A DNA stretch of 64,000 nucleotides from Haliclystus octoradiatus (Eukaryota; Cnidaria; Staurozoa; Stauromedusae; Haliclystidae). Of the stretch, positions 12,001-23,940 are shown piece by piece (position 1 is the stretch's first letter; the number at the start of each line of letters is the position of its first letter). The stretch lies in assembly GCA_916610825.1 (NCBI GenBank), contig OU744446.1:7156309-7220308 (forward strand), in the 5' to 3' direction. The notes under the pieces are model-generated. The model did no database searches and had not been told where the DNA came from. It saw only the letters and a list, made by a program, of their open reading frames with translations. The position numbers and the translations under genes are program-made.

Positions 12001-14880
12001 TTATGACTGGCTGAGAATTGAATAATACTGCAAAAAGTATTTTCAATAGTAATTATAATGTCTACAAACCATTTCAAAAATTTAATTGATGTTCAATATG
12101 TGTTGAGAATCTGAATATGAAGAATTTCCTCGAAAAATGAGAAGACTTTTGAATAAAAATGTTTGAAGAATTCCTTTGGATTAACAAATGGATATAGACG
12201 CAGTAAATAGTGCCATCAATCCTGAATTTATTAAACCTATAGATTTAGAAAGTTGAAGGCTCGTTAGCGGACTGAATAGAACTGCGGGTAACCGCTAGCC
12301 TCTTGGAATCAGAGTTGGATATTGACATTTTTACGTTTATGTGCGCTTTTCAGAAATTGAAGAGGACGGTAATATTTGACAGCAATTCAGTTTTCAGTCT
12401 CGCTCGACCCCAGCCTCATTTCCTCACGGCACTTCATCAGTGAAGGCGTAACAAAACCGGGGCTTATAAGAAGCTGTAATAAATATAAATATTGTGTGCT
12501 CAATCACAGCGCACCTGCGTATCACGTGGTATATAATTAGCCGTTGGATGACAAACCCGTTGAAGAACAATTCAACGAGGAGTGAACAAAAATGGAAGCG
12601 AAATTTGATTCCAACATTTTTTAAACAACTGACAAAGCAGACTTGAAACATTTTGGATTTAACTATTGAAACATGGTTGAAATAACAAAATAGAACAAAT
12701 ATCGTGCATTACATGATCGTTTAAATGATTTGTTTGATTATTCTTGAAGTAGAGAGAGCAATAATAAGAGGATAAGACGAAGTAAATATCACATGTTTGA
12801 CGAAGCGATCGCTATCGCTGGACAATTGAAAGCACATGTTTCGGTTAAGTTCATTTTGAAGAATCCACTCTAACGAAAATACCGAATATGAATTCTCCAA
12901 AATTTAATAAGTTAGTATAATTTTAAATATGGACAATACGACAGAATAAATAGTCGATCAAATATATTAAATAGATGATTCAAGCAGGTTTGTTTACATA
13001 AAAACCTTGGAATTTTATTCACGAATTTTATTATAAAACTTCGCGTGACACCTATAGATGCGTTTTGATTGGGCACGCCATGACAATATTTTGGTTTATG
13101 GAGGGTTTAAATGTTTCAACCACCAGCTTTTCCTGAAGCTCAGCGTGGAAACGAGAGACTTTCAAGAATAAGGCCTGTGAAAACTTGTCATCATACTTAA
13201 TATTCTAGTTTTAACATTGTATAGTCCTCGTTTCTGTGTTTGTAATAATTGATATCGAGTTGTTATGCAGTCATTAAATTGTTGAACGTATTCGGACGCT
13301 TTCTCTTTGAATTTAATAATTAATAAAAGTCGTAGTTTGGCCATATATATATACGACAGATCAGAGACTTTAACATTTCAAAAATTTCATTGTAATACTT
13401 CAAATCTCATGTCTTATCATCTCATCATCATCACTTGAATGCTGGTGTATCATTTTATAAGGACTCCTCCTTGAACAATTACTGCCAAGTCTTAATAAAT
13501 CGGAGAATAATTACTCCTCCAGTCAACATATATTAGATAATTTGAGCTTCCCGCAGGGAATAGTGACGACCTTGGAAAAGTATTTGAAATTTCCAATGGC
13601 GTCATTGTATTTTCCAGTGAATAATAACTCCCCAGTCATTATTAGCCAATGAAAAGACTCCCAATAGGCCAGTCAGCACATATATTCTCTAGGAAATGAC
13701 AAATTCCCCTATTTTATATTGATATAAATTTCCTATGAATATTTTGTTTTAATTATAATATATCTAGTTTTCTATAGCAAGGATGATAAATTATTCTGAA
13801 TCTAACTGTGCAGAAATAATGATATTTTGCAATAGAAACTTCAAATTGACAGATAATAATGTGCAATTTGCTGAACTTGGGATGTTGATTAATTGTTAAG
13901 ATTGTTGTTTAGTGAGTTAAAAATAAAATGTATAAAATCTAATACTGCATAATGTCGATAATACATTTTTAGATCTAGATAAAAAAAAGGAATTTGTATA
14001 GGAAGAAATAAGGGTTGAAAATGGAAATATAATGTACTCAATATTATCAAGACAATATAATGGGAACTAAGATATAAGTGCAACTCAACTTTGTGTTTTC
14101 AAGAGTTTTGAAAAGATAATACTAATTTTTATCATACCTATATGCGTAAATAATCCAGCTAAAATGTAATTATCATTTCAAGCATTGAAAATATTTCACA
14201 AAAATTTCGACGTTATCAGAAAAACGTATTATTTTTCGTGCAGAATTATTAAAAAGAGGGCCTGGTTTTCGATATTTTTAGACCTTCTTGTTTGTTTGCA
14301 AAAAATGTGTAAATTTTGGAATCTGAAAAAAGGACTTGGGCATCTGTCTATGTATTACTTTTCTTTCTCGATTTTGAGTAACATTCTGCTGGAGCTTTGT
14401 CAGAGATTACGATTTATTTCGGTGCGTTTTACACGAATGATATTATTTTTAAATCTGAAATAATGTTATAATTTGCTTTAAGCGTATACAAATGTTTCTG
14501 GCTATTTGAAATAATTATAGTTTGTATACAAATTAATGAAATTAATTTCAGTATGCTGTGACCTTGAGCAAGTATATATGCACAGAACATCTCCGAAATC
14601 CCATACGATATTGCTCATATTCTTCTATGATATTTCACTTGATATTCAATTCATGGTCCCATCTTAGAATTTAGGATTTCGTAATCGGCCTTGAATATTT
14701 CTCAATTTCTTAGAACTTTTCTACTGCAGAATTTAGCTGTGATAATATCCGATGATTGCAATTTCAATACAAACAACAATCAGCATTTTATAAGACCTTT
14801 TTCAAATAAAATCTGTTTATTCAGTTGCTTTATTCTGACACTATTTCAGCATTTTGCTGACGAAACAGATTTTACAAATT
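9100..14880. other. AT-rich intergenic spacer between the divergent GM2A-like genes
   Basis: About 5.8 kb with no recognisable gene, tRNA or transposon end. The longest open frame (10483-10908, minus, 141 codons) is Ile/Leu/Lys/Tyr-rich and looks like a chance frame in AT-rich DNA. The 13440-13700 part has a few repeated ACTCC and CAGTCA words but no clear unit. Confidence 0.5.
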
Positions 14881-14881
14881 A

Positions 14882-14890
14882 CATAAATAC
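14882..14890 (+). promoter_or_regulatory. TATA-like box of GM2A-like copy 3
   Basis: CATAAATAC lies about 75-80 bp upstream of the ATG at 14964, in the position equivalent to the TATA-like element of copy 2. Downstream words TGAATTCA and TTATTATCCTCGAGAAACAG are shared between the two promoters. Confidence 0.45.
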
Positions 14891-14963
14891 GAATCAATTA
14901 TGAATTCATTTATCCTTGAGTTTATTATCCTCGAGAAACAGTTTCAAAACAGAAGAAGTCAAC

Positions 14964-17247
14964 ATGTATAAACTCTTACTTGTCACCATCGTTGCATTTT
15001 GTGCAAGCTGTAATGCAGCAACATTCACTACATGTGGTAAGTTTGTATATAATCACGATAATGCATCGTTAAACAATTATCAATATCAATGAATATATGG
15101 CTTTCACTTCATCGTTTGTTTCTTTCATTATCAACAATCATCCTTCAACTTGTATAATTTTCTCTTTCCTTTCGATATCACATCATCAGCAAAATCATAT
15201 ATTTAAATTATTTTGTGTGAGGCTCGTGGAGGCTGGCAGGATACAACGCTGGTGTCGCAATAAGCAAAACTCATATCATAGCATTTGTGGACTTCAATTT
15301 GATGTAATGCTTACCGCTTGAAAATATTTAATTCGAATATTATAAGGCCGGGTTAATGATTTAAATTTAACTGTTCCTTTAGGCTCCAACAATGCTATTG
15401 AAATAAAAATGAGGTCATTTCCAGACCCCATGGTAATCAGTAAAGGCACAGAACTGAAGTTCAATATAACAGCTGATGTTAAACGTCCACTCGGGTCATC
15501 GTTTATTGTAAAAGTGGAAGTACAAAAAGATATGCTCTTCTGGATGCCAGTGCCTTGCGTTTCAGGATTCGGTTCTTGGTAAGTGGATATTATACACACA
15601 AATAATTGCGCATCTGAAAATTAATTCAATTATTTTTAAATCATTTATTAGACTTGATTCAGGTTTATTTTGCGTATTTCTAATTACAAACATTATTCTG
15701 CACTCTAGAAAAACTATTAAAACATTAAATTTAATACTTTTACAAGATGAAATGTTTTCTGTGATGATATTAAAACCGGGAGTAAAACCATTACATGTTG
15801 ATACATTTCGGTAAACTAGTCCCGATGTTCGGATCTGTGATCAGGAAGAAAGTTGACAAAGGATTAGAAAGCACTGTATCGGGTTGATGTTTTTAATATA
15901 ATATCGATGACATTAGAAATTAATAATCAATTTCAAGCGATTTCAATAAAGGTACTTACAAAAGAGAGCTGGTGAGAAGTTTTATGTAGAAAACTTCAAG
16001 ATAATTTTTCAGTGGACGCTTTTCTGTTCCTATAATCCTGAGTTTGAAGAGGCAGAGATTCTATACATCGGACTGTAATGCAGAATAAAATAAGAATAAT
16101 TTGTTCGTGTCAATTCTTAACTATACTGTATTCTGCAGAGCCATCTATTTACAAGAGTTGAGACACGCTTTCATGTGCCGCTATCGTCTCCAATTGGACA
16201 GATGCCAGTCACGTGATTTTTGGACGCCATCTTTGTTCTTTCAGAAACAGGTTGTCGATCATTTCAAGTGAAACGCGCGAAAAAATACAATCCAATATGG
16301 CTGAAAAAAACACACAACATTCTCCTGCACATGCGCACTGTTAAAAACGTGCTCGGGTCCAGGCAAAAAGATACAAAAATGGTAGAAGTGTCCCAACTCT
16401 TGTAAATAGATGGCTCTGGTATTCTGTTTTTCTTCATACATTGTGTATTTTGTTGTTTTATTGTGTGCTTTCATCATACTCCACTACACAAATTTCATTT
16501 CATATATATATTAAATTCTTTTAGAGATCCAAGAAGCGAGTGTTAAATACATATAATTATATTTTAAACATATATACATTTGTCTTTTCAGCACTTATAC
16601 GGTAGGATGTGATAAAATCTATAAATACGGATATGTTGGAACATGTCCATTGCCAGTTGGAAGCCATGATGTAGATGATGTTAAAATGACGTTACCAACA
16701 CTCAACTTCCCATCTTTTATGCAGAACGTGAGTATACCGATATCAATATTAATTATATTATTCAATTCCAATCAATTGGATTCAACGTTCTTCTTCGAAA
16801 AGAGTGAAAACAATAAGTGATTTATCCATTCAGGAGGAATATGAAAGTTTGTATGATTGCGGGTATGATTGTGGCAAGAAAAAGATAACATTATACATTG
16901 AATACATATTATGAGGTCGATTTAACATGAAGTGGTGACTCAAGGTTATTTTGAACACTATAAACTGTTGACCTTTCAATAGGCTAAGATCAAATCGATC
17001 CAATTTATTGACTGGGAATGATTCAATGACAATTTAAAATCTCTTATAAAGAACGAAATCAACAGTGATAAGGCAATGATACGCTCAATTTCATTTGCAG
17101 CACAAAATTAGGCGTTTCAAATTATATATACATTATTCTCATTCTTTTTATCAGGGTCATTACTGGGCCAGAGCAACCATCAGAGATTCGGCAACTAGTA
17201 AAGTAATTGGATGTGGTGAAGGATACTTCAATGTGGCATCTGCATGA
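14964..17247 (+). CDS. GM2 activator-like ML-domain protein, copy 3 (complete, 165 aa)
   Basis: Exons 14964-15036, 15383-15578, 16592-16727 and 17155-17247 (73+196+136+93 nt). All introns are GT/AG, with phases 1, 2, 0. Residues 1-18 form a signal peptide (MYKLLLVTIVAFCASCNA). The mature chain starts ATFTTCGSNN and contains FPDP (37-40), a KDMLFWMPVPC strand (73-83), FGSCTYTVGCD (87-97), CPLPVGSHDVDD (108-119), LPTLNFPSFM (124-133) and GHYWARATIRD...IGCGEGYF (136-160). Order and spacing match the ML / GM2-activator family: a small secreted beta-cup protein that extracts lipids for lysosomal hydrolases. One N-glycosylation sequon (N52-I-T) is specific to this copy. A 283-bp MITE sits in intron 2. 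Confidence 0.94.
16136..16418. mobile_element. hAT-like MITE in intron 2 of GM2A-like copy 3
   Basis: Inverted ends of about 31 bp with one mismatch start CAGAGCCATCTATTTAC on both sides when read inward. The 8-bp sequence GTATTCTG flanks the element on both sides (16128-16135 and 16419-16426), as expected for hAT-type integration. The 283-bp interior contains no transposase. Confidence 0.92.
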
Positions 17248-17688
17248 AAATATTTCTAAACTGTTAGGATAGTTGAATATTTAAAACCAATTTATATGAA
17301 ATTAATTAGACAATTCACCTGGAATAGGCTAAAATGTTTATTTTATTATTGTATTTGTCGAAATCATCATGTAAGCTGGCCTTACAGGCAATATTAACAT
17401 AAAATTATGATATTTAAAAAAAATTCAGCAATATACTTCTCTTCTCTCTCTACGCTCAATTGTGTTTTGCAAAATTACTACTATTTTGATGAAATCCATT
17501 ACTATTTGTAACTAATATAAAACGATGCTGAGTCTTATGTAATCTGATACGAACGCGCTAGGTGCGCAATGAGACATGAAAGAGGCTTAGAAAACCACGA
17601 GCCGCCAGGGAGTGATTTTGTCCTCTTAGGTGTTTCATAGCAACCAAAATGAAGTCATTATTTTTAGATTTAAAATATCCCGTACAAA

Positions 17689-18045
17689 CAAGATATTGTA
17701 ATAGGACCAAGATAGTCTAACACAGATTCATGTTTGAAAGAGTTTAAACAGGCCATAATATTATCTTACCTTTGTGAAAATCAGCCAAATAAAATGAATT
17801 TAGCATCCTCAAGTGTTGAATAATTCAAATTTAAAACAAAATCTTCGTCCGACATCATTAACATCCTCAAAAGTATATCTTTGTTGATCCAATATCGATC
17901 ATTTCCAAACATTTTGATCGCTTCTGACACGGCAGAATCACTGAGCATTGGTCTTCAAAACTTTTTTAAGATCATCTCGTTTTGATGTTAAAAAATTTCC
18001 AAGGTCAGATTATCAAAAATACAAACTTGTGAAATAGTTTTGAAG
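17689..18045. repeat. Dispersed repeat, copy 2 (uninterrupted)
   Basis: Collinear with 3826-3859 plus 5208-5540 and lacking the 1.35 kb insert found there, so it preserves the pre-insertion state (single TAA at 17718-17720). Confidence 0.75.
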
Positions 18046-18420
18046 GCCAATTCTCAGTGATGAGTGTTTGCTTGATTTGCCTACTGCAAGCGAAAATAAA
18101 AATGACGTTAACTTTGTATTACCTTTCGAATACCGAATTTCTACAAATACCTTGAAAACGCAAGTATCGGTCAAATTATTAGACCAGTTTGTGGCAGTAA
18201 AAATCTTGTTCATGATTTGAGGATACGCGAACAAAAGCCACCAATGGTGTCCCTTCAATACGTTGTGTATTGTTTATCAATGTGACTTGTGTGTTATGTT
18301 GTGCTAGTTATGTTGGCTATCATGCCAACACCTTCATCAACGTATTGACGGACACACCGGTTCAGCTATTGACGTACACTTTCATCCCTCTCACGGTTTA
18401 ACAAACTGATCTAAAAACCA
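18046..18420 (+). pseudogene. Penelope-like element fragment (RT C-terminus and GIY-YIG region)
   Basis: Frames translate to NDVNFVLPFEYR, then KILFMI*GYANKSHQW, CIVYQCDLCV and LHQRIDGHTGSAID...HGL. These are the linker and GIY-YIG endonuclease end of Penelope-like retroelement proteins, broken by stops and frameshifts. The better-preserved relative is at 57803-58096 on the minus strand. Confidence 0.7.
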
Positions 18421-18790
18421 ATAAAATCATAAAAGCCTAAGATTAAGAAATTTAAATTCATCATAACGCTATATCAGAGTAGAACAAGGGTTAGATGTGG
18501 AAAGAATTTAGTTCTGGCGAATTGCTTCAATCTCTGCTTGAGATATGGGTTGTGTGACCTGCACTTGACAATTCAAACAGCGCTTCTATCGAATCCATTC
18601 CATCTTATCCCGTCCATTTTCCGGTTTGTTGATCCATGTCCAGAAATGTTTTCACAATTTCAAAATGCGTAACCTTTTCGGCGTAGTTCAAGAAATGCTT
18701 TCATTCAGAAACTGATGAAATGGTGCTGAATTTCCCTTTCATCTTCCGCAGATTGAAGCTTCCAATCGTTCAAGTAACTCTCAAAAGTCT

Positions 18791-18864
18791 CGTCCCCAGG
18801 TGGGATTGAACCACCAACCTTTCGGTTAACAGTCGAACGTGCTAACCAATTGCGCCATGAAGAC
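18791..18864 (-). tRNA. tRNA-Asn (GTT)
   Basis: 74 nt on the minus strand with a complete cloverleaf and GTT anticodon in loop CTGTTAA. The acceptor stem GTCTTCA pairs with TGGGGAC through two G-U pairs, and the T-arm GGTGG pairs with CCACC around TTCAATC. It differs from the cluster copies at 44-54 kb (C-to-T in the acceptor, G-to-A in the anticodon stem, C-to-T in the T-stem side), so it is the most diverged Asn gene here but could still fold. Confidence 0.88.
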
Positions 18865-19587
18865 ATGTTGACAATCCATTTCAAGTGATTGACAGCACTG
18901 CATTGGATTTTCACAGCACTTTCAAGAATATTTCATGTATAGGACTGTTTATTCTAAATGTAATTCTACATTCTTAAACATGCACAAACTGTTCCTGTCC
19001 ACATATGGGGAACATTCCTGGTCGCAGTATGTTGAAGAACATACATTGTGTTGAGCGGTGCAACAAACCAAACTTCCCATTTCACAGATAAACAAAAAAT
19101 AGCAGATTGATATATTTATTTAAACTTTATTCAAAAGGAGGAGAAATCGTCATTGATTTTTTATTGTTATGTCGTTTTCCAACCCTTTATGTTTCTCCTT
19201 AAATCTCTTCTATGTGGATCTATAGGACCTAGGTAAGCTCCCTCGGAAACGCCTGTATATACTTGTACCCCAAATTGGTCATTTGTTTCCTGTTATGCTC
19301 AACGACATTTAAGCACTCATTCAATATATTGGGAATAAAAAATACATTTTTTTAACAGGATAAAAAGAGCCATGCAGCAAACAAACATATTTTATTCGAT
19401 TCCTGTTATTTTTTTAATTTGAGATTTATTTTGCGTGGCTTAATGAAATTCAATACTGCGCAGATAACTCAGAATCGTTTTGCTCAGGCCTTTAGAAAAA
19501 TTATTTTGAAAATGCAAACAATAAATAGTAACTTCCACTGAAGTTTCAATTTGTTTGATAACATTTTATTAACTAACCTACCTAACG
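18865..19587. other. Unassigned spacer
   Basis: No gene, tRNA, inverted end or tandem array was recognised. Confidence 0.4.
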
Positions 19588-20265
19588 TCGGCTCGACTTC
19601 TACAATCTGTGTAGTAGTATAGTCCCATAGAAAATATCACTAATAACAGCGACGCTTTGACTATCAGATAGTTATTGAAAGTAGTCTAGAATTATTCACA
19701 ATGATATTCTGAACAAATTAGAGTTAAAAAATATTTTAAAATGTGCACCAGAATTAGCTCCAGGCTCTTTTCTTTTGTATTTGAGTTTTAACAAAAAGAG
19801 CCTGGAACTAAATCCAGTGCACATTTTAAAGTGGGAATAAACCCCCAGACTATCTTTACATATGTAGTAGAACCCGACGTGAAAAACACAATGGCGTAAT
19901 TTTGTTTTCGATCTGGAAATTATTTCTTGGTGAAAAGCGCCTTCAAAGTGGTGTTTTGACCCAAATGTCGCTGAGAAAAAAAGGGATTGGATCTAGCTTT
20001 ATGACGACAAAGTCACAAGTCGTGCGGTTTGTCTAACAGACTCAACAGTGGGCTGATCACGCGACGTAATCTTTGAGGTGACCTAGCTCCGAGAAGTCAC
20101 GCAAAAAAAATTTCTGACAAGGCTGAGCCATGAACAAACATATAAACTCGCGAATTACGTAAAAAAGATGCATTTGTGATTTCAGGAGCAGAATAAAATC
20201 TATTGAAACGCTCGGTTGAAATAATTTCTCGTAGCGTCATTAAGCGCGATGAATCTGATATAGAT
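19588..20265. repeat. Outer inverted-repeat arm, left
   Basis: Matches the reverse complement of about 34895-35420 over blocks such as AGTATAGTCCCATAGAAAA, CAGATAGTTATT, GTGGGAATAAACCCCCAGAC, TTTTGACCCAAATGTCGCTG and GACTTGTGxxTTTxTCGTC-type sequence. Divergence is substantial and indels are present. It contains an additional hairpin at 19735-19830 that is absent from the right arm. No coding potential seen. Confidence 0.85.
19740..19825. mobile_element. Small hairpin MITE flanked by TTAA
   Basis: The arms AATGTGCACC...CTCCAGGCTCTTTT are about 32 nt with a few mismatches. TTAA flanks both ends (19736-19739 and 19826-19829), and the right outer arm has a single TTTAAA at the corresponding place. 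This suggests a TTAA-target insertion of 86 bp, although the palindromic flanks make the exact border ambiguous. Confidence 0.65.
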
Positions 20266-21099
20266 TGCGACTGTTCCTTTGTGACTAGTCTAGTGACACA
20301 TATTAGTTACGTATTCTGTGTGACCGCAGTACTTCTCAAATCTTAATTAGTAGACACGTACCCTTCAAAATAGCTTGATCTTACTCTATATAAGTTTTAA
20401 CTATTTTTAACTCTATGATCTGCAAGTTGTTCTTGAGTAAATATTTCTACAGGATATCCTTTCCATGATCTAAATGTGAATGTAAACTGACTTGATTTGC
20501 AAGGGCATGCACAGACGACTTTTCCTCGAGATAGTTGGTACTGCAAAGTATTAATTGTACTTTTTCGGATTTAATTAAGTATTACTAAAACATTAAATAG
20601 ACATTCTTCAATTATCATTTCAACGTTTAAGTTTGAAATTGATGTTTGTCTAGTAAAGCTTAAACCATGTAGTCGTATAGTTTATACGACTGTATAGATA
20701 GATATTTATACTCAATAGTCTAACAAAGTGTTCATCGTTAATTCACCAAGCATTCAATATTTAAAAAACCATTGGGAATTCTTCAGTACATTACACTATA
20801 AAATTCTATAAAATATCGGAAAATAGTACGATTACATGTTTTAATGAAGAAAAGTTTTATGTAGAAAATTTTATTTTTGCGATTTTCTACGTGAAATTTC
20901 CACGATAACCGCCATTTTGTAAATTTTTCTACGTTAAACTTAAAATTTTCCCGCGCGAGAACAATAAATAACACGCGCGATTTTTAAAATTTTCTCGAAG
21001 AGTTTATGTAGAAAAGCGGGAAATGTCTAAATAAACAATTGAAAAATGACTCCAATAAATGCGCCACGTCGTTTTACTCTGTTATCATCTACCATTGCT

Positions 21100-22860
21100 T
21101 TGGGTAAACTCATCGGGAAACATTTTCCCCTTTAACCTCATCGGGAAACAAGCCGATATTCTTTACTATTAACACGTATAATTTAATCCAAACAAATTCA
21201 TGGTTAATAACTATAATTCGTAAGTAGTACTTCATATAAAGGTGCATCAGTATAATACCTTTCTAAAATGCACAAAAGTTCGCATCTTTACGGGTTTTAT
21301 CATCGACTTCTCAATTTTCCTCATTAAACTTATTTGTACAAAAGCCGATATTCTTTACTAATAAACACGTATAATTTAATCCAAACAAATTCATCGCTTA
21401 ACAACTATAACTCGTAAGTAATACTTCATATAGAGGTGCATCAGTATAATACCTTGCTCTAGTGCACAAAAGTTCGTATCTTTACGGGTTTTTTCATGGA
21501 CTTATAGATTTCCTCATTAAACTTATCGGTACAATAGCCGATATTCTTTGCTATTAAACTTATCGATACGAAAGCCGATATTCTTTGCCATTAAACACGT
21601 ATAATTTAATCCAAACAAATTCATGGTTAATAACTATAATTCGTAAGTAATACTTCATATAAAGGTGCATCAGTATAATACCTTTCTAAAATGCACAAAA
21701 GTTCGTATCTTTACGGGTTTTATCATCGACTTCTCAATTTTCCTCATTAAACTTATTTGTACAAAAGCCGATATTCTTTACTAATAAACACGTATAATTT
21801 TATCCAAACAAATTCATCGCTTAACAACTATAACTCGTAAGTAATACTTCATATAGAGGTGCATCAGTATAATACCTTGCTCTAGTGCACAAAAGTTCGT
21901 ATCTTTACGGGTTTTTTCATGGACTTATAGATTTCCTCATTAAACTTATCGGTACAATAGCCGATATTCTTTGCTATTAAACTTATCGATACGAAAGCCG
22001 ATATTCTTTGCCATTAAACACGTATAATTTAATCCAAACAAATTTATGGTGAGTAACTATAATTCGTAAGTAATACTTCATATAAAGGTGCATCAGTATA
22101 ATACCTTTCTAAAATGCACAAAAGTTCGTATCTTTACGGGTTTTATCATCGACTTCTCAATTTTCCTCATTAAACTTATTTGTACAAAAGCCGATATTCT
22201 TTACTAATAAACACGTATAATGTAATCCAACAAATTCATCGCTAACAACTATAACTCGTAAGCAATAATTCATATAGAGGTGCATCAGTATAATACCTTG
22301 CTCTAGTGCACAAAAGTTAGTATCTTTACAGGTTTTATCATCGACTTATTAATTTTCCTCATTAAACTTATCGCTACAAAAGCCGATATTCTTTACTATT
22401 AAATACGTATAATTTCATCCAAACAAATTCATGGTTAATAATTATAATTGGTAGCTAATACTTCACAAATAAGTGTATCAATAGAATACCTTGCTATAGT
22501 GCACAAATGTCCGTGTCTTGACCGGCTTTATCATCAACTTATTAATTTTCCTCATTAAACTTAGGCTATCAGGATTTTTTTACTACTGAACACTTGTATT
22601 TCAATCCGATTTTAATCAAAACAAGTAATTTAGAAATAGCTATAATTGGTAGCTAATACTTCCGTTTCTTAAAGGGATTTTTCATCAACTTATCCATTTT
22701 CCTGATTAAACTTATCGGTTAATTCCCTATCGCGATATTCTAAGTCACTATTTATCACCTGTAGTTTAATCGAAGCATTTAATTTATGGAATGATTATGG
22801 TAAATAACTATAATTGCTAGTTATTACTTCACTTTTCTACTTAAATCCGATACAGTCTAA
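21100..22860. repeat. Left terminal tandem array of the foldback element
   Basis: About nine degenerate units recognisable by CCTCATTAAACTTAT at 21319, 21512, 21742, 21935, 22165, 22357 and 22550, with a variant at 22701. Spacings alternate 193 and 230 bp, giving a 423-bp higher-order unit; the longer one contains an extra 38-bp duplication of the GATACGAAAGCCGATATT segment. Units are inverted relative to the array at 28.4-31.5 kb. Confidence 0.9.
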
Positions 22861-22869
22861 AAACTACAT

Positions 22870-23940
22870 TTACAGATATGTATTCATCGGTAATGCCTCA
22901 TTCTAATTTCAGAGACGTATAAATTTTGGAGAAAATGGAAGACCGGCATTTTGAAAAACCCTAAGATACAACCTAGATCAACTCCATTGGCTGTATCTAA
23001 TGATAAATACATGATGTATTTTCAAAAATCTTTTCCATTGTCTCGACTACACATCTAAGAACTATATATAATAATATATCCATTTATCGTCATCATCATC
23101 ATCATTTATTCAGAACTTGAATAAGCTAAAAGCTTTTTTTCACAAGACTGATTGGATAGACCTACTACAAGTTGGAGAAAGGGACAACCTGCAATGTGAG
23201 GAACCCTAAAATGCTACCTACAGCTTGAATGGAAGTATCTATATAAAAGCAAGATATATTTTCATGAAATTTTTAACTTGTCTTGATACACATCTAAGAA
23301 CTACACATAATAGCTTTATCAAGTCACCTGCATTTCTCGTTGTCATTTGAGAGAACTACAAGTATGTGAACATTTTTTTGAATAATTTTTAACCTAGTTT
23401 TGTGACGTATGGAACTATCGCGAATTAAAATCTTCTTGCATATTAACCAATATGCACCTTCATCTATATCTGAAAAAAATATTGTTAATCTTATATAATT
23501 TCATACGTAAGGCACATTTTTGCCAAAGGCAGATTCTTTTTTGAAGGACACAAACGAACCAACAATTGGTAACTTTATTGGTGGCAAAACATCAATAGAG
23601 TGCTAGATGCGGATATGCAGAGCATTATAGAAAGAAATGCAAAAAACTAGACGTTGTCAATTGTTATTTAATGATATGCATGCCTCGTTCTGATATAAAA
23701 GATCTAATACCCAATGAAAAGAAAAAAATGAAAAACCAGCATTACACTAAAATAAGATATACCCCCATATGGACTTTAAATGACTGTATCTGAATAGAAA
23801 CATAATATATTTTCATGAAAGCTTTCTAAATACGATGAACATCTATACTAAGAGCATATATAGTGGTATGGAGTCATCCGCACGCCTCGTTCTGATTTGA
23901 GAGACCTACAAGTTGGAGAAAGTGAGAAAACCATATTGGT
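22870..23940. repeat. Central tandem repeats of the foldback element, left part
   Basis: Diverged units share TCATTCTAATTTCAGAGAC / TCGTTCTGATTTGAGAGACC, a TTGGAGAAAGTG word and CATCTAAGAACTA. Related units in the same orientation occur at 27480-28330, so the centre was probably one array later split by retroelement insertions. Confidence 0.6.

Noticed and set aside
18705-18914. Open frame NWLARSTVNRKVGGSIPPG
   Set aside because: Sense translation across the tRNA-Asn at 18791-18864; similarly 50108-50323.
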